Origin: Flavobacteriaceae bacterium
Lineage (GTDB): Bacteria > Bacteroidota > Bacteroidia > Flavobacteriales > Flavobacteriaceae
Assembly: GCA_028279515.1 (NCBI GenBank)
Contig: JANQNQ010000011.1
Location: forward strand, 1 to 64,000
DNA: 64,000 nucleotides
Direction: 5' to 3'
Below are positions 18,421 to 27,200 of the stretch, one piece after another (the stretch's first letter is position 1; the number at the start of each line of letters is the position of its first letter). A program made the translations under genes and the position numbers. Below the pieces are notes generated by a model, which was given only the letters and a program-made list of their open reading frames with translations, did not search any database and had not been told where the DNA came from.

Positions 18421-19242
18421 TTAATCACTGCCGTTGTCCATGATCTCTTTAATAGAGTAGAAGAACGACTCAAAGTTTGAAGCAATTACAAAACGAGTAA
18501 CCGTTTCAACGGCTTCCGTATTGTATTCACTCTCAGCGGAAGCATCCATTCGCTTTGGATCGATCGCAAAATCAGTTTGAAACACTCTGGCCACAGCTGC
18601 CGCCTGAAGCGCGCTAAGGTCCCAGTTGTCGGTGATCAGTTTATTGCTAAACTTCACTGCATTGCTATTTCCATGAATGGTAATGTGCAGCGTCGAATCA
18701 GCTTTCATGATGTTGGCGATCTTCTCCAAAGCACCTTTGGCTTCTTCAGCCACCGTATGACTCTTGTCAGGATCTCCAAACAACGTGCTATTGGCGATCG
18801 TGATGTGTACCTTATCTTCGATCATTCGCACAGCAGCGTCGCCGGCCAATTCATTTTTAAAAGTGGTGAGGATGGCAACACGTTGTGCGTTATTGGCACG
18901 TATGGCTGCATTGATACTGTCCAATTGCTTGTCTTTCTCCTTAACCAGTGCTAATGAACGCTCAAGGTTTTCAGATTTCTTTTCAGACAAGGTTGTGAAA
19001 CTTGTCATGCTGCTCATTAATGACTCGTTGGTCTCTTTAAGTCCGTCGAGTTGTTCTTGCAGCGCATCGGCTTCTGCTTTGTTTACAGTAGCGTTTCTTT
19101 TGGCCGTGCTCAATTCTCCTTGCAGCGCTGTCTTCTCTTGCTTCAATTGTTCGATCTGTGCGATCAACTCCTTTTTCTTTTGGGCATTTGCTGCCGAGAA
19201 GGTAAACAATGCCAGCACTAATAAGCATGTAAAATTTTTCAT
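18421..19242 (-). CDS. OmpA-like envelope protein with coiled coil
   Basis: A signal peptide (ending ANAQ) is followed by a long heptad-rich coiled coil (about residues 22-110, many Leu, Gln, Lys, Glu). A C-terminal domain of about 130 residues resembles the peptidoglycan-binding OmpA/MotB domain, although the match is weak. I start at the Met codon at 19242, which leaves a clean signal peptide and a purine-rich upstream; an ATG 18 bases earlier (19260) is possible. It would tether the envelope to peptidoglycan. The terminator at 18351 lies downstream. Confidence 0.65.
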   Translation of the reverse strand: MKNFTCLLVLALFTFSAANAQKKKELIAQIEQLKQEKTALQGELSTAKRNATVNKAEADALQEQLDGLKETNESLMSSMTSFTTLSEKKSENLERSLALVKEKDKQLDSINAAIRANNAQRVAILTTFKNELAGDAAVRMIEDKVHITIANSTLFGDPDKSHTVAEEAKGALEKIANIMKADSTLHITIHGNSNAVKFSNKLITDNWDLSALQAAAVARVFQTDFAIDPKRMDASAESEYNTEAVETVTRFVIASNFESFFYSIKEIMDNGSD

Positions 19243-19337
19243 GTTTCCGTTACTTTTCATTACACGATGGTTCGCGAGGGTCAATGTCATTTTTGGGTAG
19301 CGCAATATAATCAATTTGCATTCAAAAAGTGATACTC

Positions 19338-19841
19338 TTAACTTCTCGTTAGCTGAGCAATTATGGTGCCATGTTCTGGAAATAAGGCGGTCAAAGAATC
19401 TCGCTTTGCCAATTCGAAGTCTGCGAAGTCAAATCCGGGCGCAACTGTGCATCCCACAAGGGTAAAACTGTTTTGCTCTTGCACCGTGGCAGCAAACCAA
19501 TGATGCGCCGGAACAATGTATTGCGGTACCTGTCCTTTGCTAAAGTCGCGACCTATAGAAACTTGCGTGTACACACCTTTAGGACTAATTATATGCAAAG
19601 TGATGGGAGATCCATCATAAAAGTGCCAACCCTCATCTTGATTTACTTTGTGAAAACTCGAAAAGTCTTCCGAAGTAATTAAAAAATAGATAGCCGTCGA
19701 GTAGTGCCGACTTCCTTCAAAATTAGAAGGAAGGCACGATGCTTCGATCGTGCCTTCGCTTCGATATACCTCTTTAAAAAAGCCGCCCTCAGGGTGCGGC
19801 TCTAGTTGTAAGTGTTCAATAATACCTTTTGCCGAATTCAT
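19338..19841 (-). CDS. Cupin superfamily protein, DUF985 (cupin_5)
   Basis: The 167-residue protein begins with the family signature LQLEPHPEGGFFKEVYRS. It continues with SRHYSTAIYFLI, SFHKVNQDEGWHFYDGSP and the C-terminal VGCTVAPGFDFADFELA, all conserved in the cupin_5 family. These are single-domain cytosolic cupins with unknown substrates, some annotated as epimerase-like. It lies 14 bases after the M14 peptidase gene on the same strand and could be cotranscribed. Confidence 0.88.
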   Translation of the reverse strand: MNSAKGIIEHLQLEPHPEGGFFKEVYRSEGTIEASCLPSNFEGSRHYSTAIYFLITSEDFSSFHKVNQDEGWHFYDGSPITLHIISPKGVYTQVSIGRDFSKGQVPQYIVPAHHWFAATVQEQNSFTLVGCTVAPGFDFADFELAKRDSLTALFPEHGTIIAQLTRS

Positions 19842-19855
19842 ATGATCCGTTGAAA

Positions 19856-22342
19856 TTAAATCCTGAACTTGTTATTGTTGGTAAAGAAGATCGCATTGGC
19901 CAAGAATAGCTTGCCGTTTTCCCAGAAACTCCTGAACAACGGATTGTCGACCATGTAGATGATGCTTCCGCTACCCAAACGATCTTCCCCAAAAAGGAGT
20001 GAGTTTGACTGTGCTTTGAGGGCTTCGCTTCCCACAAAACCAGAAACAGGTCTAGCATTGCTTTCTAGGTAGCCCACATTGTACGCTCCGTCCAAATAAT
20101 CATAAGCACTACTGCTCAATTTCAATGTGAAATAGTCATCATCATAACCAAAGGCCATTGGATGTGTTGTATCTAATTTTGCCTTAAACACGCTACCCGT
20201 GATCATTTGCTTGATGTATTCACGTTCTTGTTGCGCGTAGGGTAATAGCAGATTTTCTTCCTCTTCGTCATCGTCTCCCTTTTTACTTTTTAAGGAGAAT
20301 CCATCTTTATTTGCAAAGCTTCTCAAAGCGTTACCGATAGCAATTACCTTACCACCACTGCGAACCCAAGTGGTTAATTTTTTCATGGCCCCTTCGTTAA
20401 GGACACCGCCATACCATCCGTTCGGAAGAATCAGTACGTCAAAACCATCAAGGTTGATATTACCCGCATAATCCGTATCGAGAATGGTCAAAGGGTAGTG
20501 TAATTGCGTCTCAAAGAAATGCCAAAGCTCGCCAAAGCTTAACGACGAAACGCCGTCGCCAGAAAGAATGGCAACGCGCTGATTATTGACAAGCTTAACA
20601 TTGGGCGATCCAAAGTCAGATCCCTTGTCTACAAAACCAGAACGAACGGGTGTCAGATCTCTTTGTAAAGCAACCGCCGTGGCGATTACTTTCGTATCAA
20701 AATCCTCAATATGCTTATTGTCACCACGAACAATGATCAATGAACCGCGGTCGTAATCTTTTCCTTCAGTTGTAAACGGAACTTCGGTAAAACGTACTTT
20801 GATTCCTTGTTGTAATAGCTGTCCCAAGAATTCGGCATCTTTGATGTGATCCCATTTAGATAGGTACGCATAGCTCGAGAAAGAAGCGTTGATGTTCTTG
20901 GTAACCGCGGCTGGTGAGGTATTGCTCGAAACGTTGCTTTGCGAGGCTATGGCATCTAATCCATAGGCATGCGGAATGCTCCATGCTGTGATATCATAAG
21001 TAACCGAATCTACCAATTTGGCATTAGGCTCAAACAGTACCTTGACCATTTTTCCTTTGGGTTGATTCGTGCTCACAACAAGGTCATTGCTCGAGGTATT
21101 CATGGATCCCGAAGCGTTTCTCTGATAGTCAAAGCCAGAAACACGTCCGCCATTGGCTTGGCCATAGGCAATTTCATGCTTGTCTAACAAAACCTTCAAG
21201 GCATTCAATTTATCTTCACTTCCGCGAAGCACATAGCTTTTATACTTGAGTCCGCTATTGTTAAAGAACTTTCTAAATTCTGTATTTAACTCCTGCGCAT
21301 TCTTCGAAGATATTTCAACTGTCGAAAGTCCTGTGGTATTATGATGTGCAATACGGTCAACAAGCGTTAGCTCGATGCCTTCGTCATTCAAGATGCCCAG
21401 TCCGGCACGACCATGCCCTGCTTGCTCATAGGTCATCCCAATGGCACCCAAGTAAGTAGGGTAGGTGTCTCCATAACTTGGATAGAAGAGGTCAAAACGT
21501 TCGCGGGTAAAGTATAGCCAACCTTCGGCATCGAAATACTTGGCATGATTCTTTCCGATTTGCGTTTGAAAATCACGTTGCCAATCACTGATGACCTCAT
21601 GAAAAGGCTCGGCTGCTGGCGCAAAATAATAAGGCTCGTTAATACCTTGTTCATGAAAATCCACATGAATATGCGGCAACCATTTGTTGTATACTTTTAA
21701 ACGTTGTTGTGATTCAACTTGTGTAGCCCATGCCCAGTCTCTGTTTAGGTCAAACAGGTAATGGTTGGGTCTTCCGCCCGGCCAAGGTTCGTTATGCTCT
21801 TTGGCACTTTGCGCAATATTGTAGGGTCTGCTTTGTACTTGTCTAAACCAGTTGACGTAGCGATCGCGTCCATCAGGGTTAATACAAGGATCGATGATCA
21901 CGACAGTATTCTTTAACCAATCTTTCTTTTGGGTAACTAGTTCGTACAGAGTCTTCATCGAAGCCTCTGTAGCCGAAGCCTCATTCCCATGTACATTATA
22001 GCTCAACCAAACAATGGCAATATCATTGTTCTTAGTACCGCTCTCGATACCTGCATTGCTAAGATTGGCCTTTCTAATATTTTCTAAATTGTTGATGTTC
22101 TGTTGTGACGAGACATAAGCAACTTGTAACAAACGCCCTTCGTTGGTTCTTCCGTATTCTTCCAAGACCACATTCGATAGCTCTGAAGCTACGTAACGGT
22201 AGTAATCGACCACTTGGTGGTGTCTTGAAAATTCGGTTCCGAGGGTGTAGCCTAGGTACTCGTCGGGAGATTTGATGGATTGTGCGTTAACAAAAAGAGT
22301 GGTAAGAAAAAATGATAGGAATACAATGAAAATACGTCTCAT
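19856..22342 (-). CDS. M14 family zinc carboxypeptidase-like protein, secreted (828 aa)
   Basis: A signal peptide (residues 1-20, ending VNAQ) is followed by a metallocarboxypeptidase domain. It has NVHGNEASATEA (zinc-binding His and Glu, near residue 115), a conserved NPDGRDR substrate-binding stretch, and the third zinc-ligand region HVDFHEQG. The remaining C-terminal half carries a glutamine amidotransferase-like region (VLILPNGWYGG). I start at the ATG at 22342; the frame continues upstream but has no signal there. It likely trims peptides outside the cytosol. Confidence 0.88.
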   Translation of the reverse strand: MRRIFIVFLSFFLTTLFVNAQSIKSPDEYLGYTLGTEFSRHHQVVDYYRYVASELSNVVLEEYGRTNEGRLLQVAYVSSQQNINNLENIRKANLSNAGIESGTKNNDIAIVWLSYNVHGNEASATEASMKTLYELVTQKKDWLKNTVVIIDPCINPDGRDRYVNWFRQVQSRPYNIAQSAKEHNEPWPGGRPNHYLFDLNRDWAWATQVESQQRLKVYNKWLPHIHVDFHEQGINEPYYFAPAAEPFHEVISDWQRDFQTQIGKNHAKYFDAEGWLYFTRERFDLFYPSYGDTYPTYLGAIGMTYEQAGHGRAGLGILNDEGIELTLVDRIAHHNTTGLSTVEISSKNAQELNTEFRKFFNNSGLKYKSYVLRGSEDKLNALKVLLDKHEIAYGQANGGRVSGFDYQRNASGSMNTSSNDLVVSTNQPKGKMVKVLFEPNAKLVDSVTYDITAWSIPHAYGLDAIASQSNVSSNTSPAAVTKNINASFSSYAYLSKWDHIKDAEFLGQLLQQGIKVRFTEVPFTTEGKDYDRGSLIIVRGDNKHIEDFDTKVIATAVALQRDLTPVRSGFVDKGSDFGSPNVKLVNNQRVAILSGDGVSSLSFGELWHFFETQLHYPLTILDTDYAGNINLDGFDVLILPNGWYGGVLNEGAMKKLTTWVRSGGKVIAIGNALRSFANKDGFSLKSKKGDDDEEEENLLLPYAQQEREYIKQMITGSVFKAKLDTTHPMAFGYDDDYFTLKLSSSAYDYLDGAYNVGYLESNARPVSGFVGSEALKAQSNSLLFGEDRLGSGSIIYMVDNPLFRSFWENGKLFLANAIFFTNNNKFRI

Positions 22343-22365
22343 GTGTTGTTGGTTTGTTAGTCTCC

Positions 22366-22373
22366 CAAAACTA
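22366..22373 (-). promoter_or_regulatory. -7 element of the M14 peptidase gene
   Basis: The minus strand reads TAGTTTTG, an exact TAnnTTTG match, 23 bases upstream of the ATG at 22342. Confidence 0.45.
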
Positions 22374-22467
22374 ACTATTATCTCGATCAACATGTAATTT
22401 ATTAACGATTTTTTGGGAATTGAAAATTTAGAGAAACTTATATTTACACAAAATTTCAAGCACTAAC

Positions 22468-24069
22468 ATGCCAACCGACTGTATTCCGTTTAGAGAGACT
22501 GGATATTTTTCTCCACTGATTTGCGATTATTTAGATGAAAAGGAAGGGCTTCAGCCGTTCTACCATCGTTTTCCGAAGTTAGAAAACTTTAAAGCGCAAA
22601 TTGAAGAGAAGGGCACGGCCTTTCCGGCCGAAAATAGATCGATACTGGTCGAAGCCCTTCAGCAGCAATACAACGGCATTGACATGTCTGAAGCAGCTCA
22701 GGAGAATCTCATTTCCTTGAGCAGCAAAAATACCTTTACGATTACCACAGGGCATCAGCTCAACCTTTTTACAGGGCCTCTATACTTTTTGTATAAGATC
22801 ATTTCGACGATCAATCTTACAAAGCAGTTAAAAGAAGCGTATCCTGCACAGGACTTTGTTCCTGTGTATTGGATGGCGACCGAGGATCACGATTTTGAAG
22901 AGATCAATTACTTCAATTTTAATGGAAAGAAAGTACAATGGAACCGTACTTCGAACGGAGCCGTGGGCGAACTGAAAAATGACGGACTCGAAGAAGTGCT
23001 CACCTGTTTTAAAGATCAATTGGGGCCTGGAAAGGATGCAGACTATTTAGCAAATTTATTCGAGGAAGCGTATGTAAAGCATGAAGATCTAACAAAAGCT
23101 ACTCGCTATTTGGCCAATGCGTTGTTTGGGGAATACGGACTGGTCATTGTGGATGGTAATGATACATCGCTTAAAGCACTTTTCAAACCTTACGTTAAGC
23201 AAGAGTTGACAGAACAACGATCATTTTCTGAAGTGACCCGTACTGCCGAAAACCTAAGATCAATTTCTTCCGCCTATAAGATTCAGGTGAACCCAAGAGA
23301 GATTAATTTGTTTTATTTGGTAGAAGGACTTCGTGAGCGTATCGTCTTAGAAGATGAGCAATACAAGATCAACGATACCAACATAGTGTTTTCTAAAGAA
23401 GCACTGCTACAAGAGCTTGAAGATCACCCAGAACGATTTAGTCCCAACGTGATCTTGAGACCATTGTATCAAGAAGCCATTTTACCCAACCTTTGCTATA
23501 TAGGAGGTGGAGGAGAATTGGCCTATTGGTTAGAGCTGAAGGCCTATTTCGATGCGGTTTCTTTACCGTTTCCGATGTTGTTGCTTAGAAACAGTGCTGT
23601 GATTATTGCTGAGAAACAATTGGCAAAGCTCAGCAAATTGAATATTTCTGTGAACGATCTCTTTTTGAAGAGGAAAGATCTTGTAGACAAAAAAGTGCAT
23701 GAGATCAGTGAGATCAAGATCGATCTGTCAGATCAGCGCACGCATCTTCAAGAGCAATTCAAAGCGATGCATGAAATAGCCGAAAAGACCGACAAGTCTT
23801 TTTTAGGCGCGGTGAAAGCACAAGAAGTAAAGCAGTTAAAAGGGCTCGACAACCTTGAGAAACGCTTGTTAAAAGCCCAAAAACGAAAGCTAAGCGATCA
23901 CGTGCAACGCATCACGGATATTCAAGAACAGTTGTTCCCAAATCAGAGTCTCCAAGAGCGAAATACTAATTTCTCTAACTTGTATTTGGTGCATGGCGCA
24001 TCCTTGATTCCGACGCTATTTAAGCGCTTACATCCACTGGACGGAAACTTCTCGGTAATTAGCATTTAG
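22468..24069 (+). CDS. bshC: Bacillithiol biosynthesis cysteine-adding enzyme BshC
   Basis: The 533-residue protein has the BshC core: TGHQLNLFTGPLYFLYKI at about residues 95-112 and VYWMATEDHDFEEIN (around 132-146), followed by a long C-terminal coiled coil. BshC adds cysteine to glucosaminyl-malate, the last step of bacillithiol synthesis, so this organism probably uses bacillithiol as a low-molecular-weight thiol. Length is normal for the family. It is divergent from the M14 peptidase gene, with 125 bases between the starts. Confidence 0.93.
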   Translation: MPTDCIPFRETGYFSPLICDYLDEKEGLQPFYHRFPKLENFKAQIEEKGTAFPAENRSILVEALQQQYNGIDMSEAAQENLISLSSKNTFTITTGHQLNLFTGPLYFLYKIISTINLTKQLKEAYPAQDFVPVYWMATEDHDFEEINYFNFNGKKVQWNRTSNGAVGELKNDGLEEVLTCFKDQLGPGKDADYLANLFEEAYVKHEDLTKATRYLANALFGEYGLVIVDGNDTSLKALFKPYVKQELTEQRSFSEVTRTAENLRSISSAYKIQVNPREINLFYLVEGLRERIVLEDEQYKINDTNIVFSKEALLQELEDHPERFSPNVILRPLYQEAILPNLCYIGGGGELAYWLELKAYFDAVSLPFPMLLLRNSAVIIAEKQLAKLSKLNISVNDLFLKRKDLVDKKVHEISEIKIDLSDQRTHLQEQFKAMHEIAEKTDKSFLGAVKAQEVKQLKGLDNLEKRLLKAQKRKLSDHVQRITDIQEQLFPNQSLQERNTNFSNLYLVHGASLIPTLFKRLHPLDGNFSVISI

Positions 24070-24289
24070 GCAATATTATTAACAGGACCTGATGAACCCT
24101 AATGGCACACTGCCGTTTGGTGTTGCTTGCTGACTTGCTGTCTCTGCATGTATTTGAATCACTTATCTTACATACGTCACCTACATTCCGTTAAGTTTTT
24201 GTCACCATGCAAAAGTTCCTTTTTTGAAGGGTGATGTGCATATTAGCAAACCGAATCTAATATGACATATCCACTTAAATGTACTTCAT

Positions 24290-27200
24290 ATGAGAACTAC
24301 TACCCTTCGAATATTGCTGATGTTTTGGCTGTATATTCCCTTTAATGGGTATGCCCAAGATGCGTTTATCACGGTCTGGAAAACCAATAATGTAGGAACG
24401 TCTACCGACCAACAGATCATTATACCGGCCATCGGAACCTACGACATCTATTGGGAAGACACCACGGATACTACTATCAACGGAACCATTACCAGTGTCA
24501 CCGATCAACATATGATCACGTTTCCAAATGTTGGGACTTACAGGGTTTCTATAACTGGAGGACTTGAACGTTTCTTCTTCAATAATGATAAGGACAAAAG
24601 AAAAATCATCGATATAGAGCAATGGGGTACCATTTCTTGGACTTCGATGCTAAGAGCTTTTGAAGGTTGCCCAAATTTACAGATGACAGCAACCGATGCA
24701 CCCGACCTGTCAAACGTAACCTCTATGTCCTTGATGTTTATGGAGTGTTTTAGTTTTAATGGGGCCATTGGGCATTGGGATGTAAGCAACGTTACAGATT
24801 TTTTAATGACATTTAGAGCGGCCACCTCTTTCAATCAGGATTTGAGTAATTGGGACACCTCAAGCGCTTCCACAATGGGATCAATGTTCAACAGTGCCAC
24901 AAGGTTTAATCAAAATATCGGTGATTGGGATATCAGTAACGTATCTAACATGACTCAAATGTTGAGAAACAGCGGGCTTTCAATTGTCAGTTATGATGCT
25001 ACGCTTAAGGGATGGGCTGCGCAAACTGTATTGAGTGATGTTACCGTAGGGGCAAGAGGGTTAGAATATTGTTCAGCTGAGAATGAACGCAATTTTTTGA
25101 TAGATAATTTTGGATGGACATTTGTCGAAGATAGCAAAGTCCCATTTTGTCCGTTTGTTACTACTTGGAAGACCGACAATACTGGAACTTCCGGAAATGA
25201 TCAAATTACGATTCCCGCATTCGGAACCTTTGATATTTTTTGGGAAGATGTTAATAACCTTTCTGTCACTGGGAATCTTACCAATGTTACAGGGCCTCAG
25301 ACCATCACTTTTCCTAGTCCAGGAATGTATCAGGTGTACATTACAGGAGGTCTAACACGTATTGAATTTGACAATGGAGGAGATAAAAACAAGTTGTTAC
25401 ATATCGATGCTTGGGGAGATGTGGCATGGAGCTCTATGGAAAACGCCTTTGAAGGATGTATCAACCTATCGGGTTCAGCTGTTGATGTCCCTGATCTATC
25501 ACAGGTGAGTTCAATGAGCGATACGTTTAAAGATTGCTGGAATTTTGACGGAGATATCTCAGATTGGAATGTAAGTACAGTTACCAATATGTACCGAACT
25601 TTTATCCGATGTGCTACGTTTAATACGGAGCTTAGTGGTTGGGATGTCAGTAATGTGTCCAACATGGAACGCACCTTTTTTCAGGCCACTGCCTTTGATC
25701 AGAACCTAGGTAGTTGGAATGTAAGTGCAGCCACCAATATGACGGACATGCTGGACAACTCGGGCCTTTCAGTGATTAATTACGACGAAACATTAATGGG
25801 ATGGGCGTCACAGTCATTACAAATTAATGTAACCCTTGGCGTTGAGGAATTACAATATTGTCGAGGCGAATCAGCACGTAGTACGATAATATCCACCAAT
25901 GGATGGAATGTCAATGGAGATAGCAAATATGCACAATGCGATTCTTTTGTAACCGTTTGGAAAACGGATAATGTAGGAGACTCTAGCGATACTCAAATCA
26001 CCATTCCAGCTATAGGCACATACGACATCTATTGGGAAGATGTCAATGATGCAAACAACAACGGAACCATTACCAGCATAACCGGAACTTATACCTTGGA
26101 CTTTGGTACTGCGGGCACCTATCGAGTAGGGCTCTCTGGTGGGTTGCAACAGATTCTCTTTGACAATTCGGGTGACAAGGAAAAGATATTGTTGATTGAA
26201 AATTGGGGCAGTATTCCTTGGGCTTCCATGGCCAACGCCTTTTACGGATGTAGCAATCTTACAGAGATAACTCTTGATGAGCCCGACTTGAGCAATACCA
26301 CCACCATGGAGGGTATGTTCCGCGAAGCAGGATCCTTGACAGGAGGAATCTCGGAATGGAATGTAAGTACCGTTACCAATATGACCAACCTATTCAATGG
26401 GGCCATCAACTTTAATGAAGATATAACTGGTTGGGATGTGAGCAACGTTACGCATATGGATGGTATGTTTAGCGGAGCCACCTCATTTAACCAGGATTTG
26501 AACACTTGGGTCACTTCGAACCTCCGATTCTCTCGGTCTATGTTCAGTAATGCGACTTCATTTAACGGTAATATCGGCAATTGGACATTAGGCACACTCG
26601 AAGAGATGAGTGCCATGTTTTCGGGAGCAATTTCCTTTGATCAAGATATTAGCGGTTGGAATACGAGTAACGTACGCAAGATGGATGAGGCATTCTCTGG
26701 TGCTATTGTATTTGATCAGGACATCGGTGCTTGGGATGTAAGCAATGTAACCGATATGCAGTCCATGCTCCTAAATGCGACAGAGTTTAGTCAAGACTTA
26801 GGTGGCTGGAACATCAACAATGTAACCAACCTGACTAATATGTTGGACAACTCGGGGCTTGGGCTTACCGATTACGATGCGACACTTATAGGTTGGGCCA
26901 CACAGAACGTGCAAAGCAATGTAACCTTGGGAGCTATGGGGCTTAACTATTGCGAAGCTGCGACGTCACGTGATATCCTGATAAATACCTATAACTGGAA
27001 TTTGGTGGGCGATACCCAAACTTTCATCTGCAATGGTTTTATTACCACGTGGAAAACAGATAACCCAGGAAATACTTCGAATACCCAGATAAAGATACCG
27101 GCAAGGGGAGGCCCCTACAACATCTACTGGGAACAGATAGGTAACTTGAGCAACCATGGTAGTTTTATGGGAGCGAGTGGAGATCAGACGCTAGATTTTG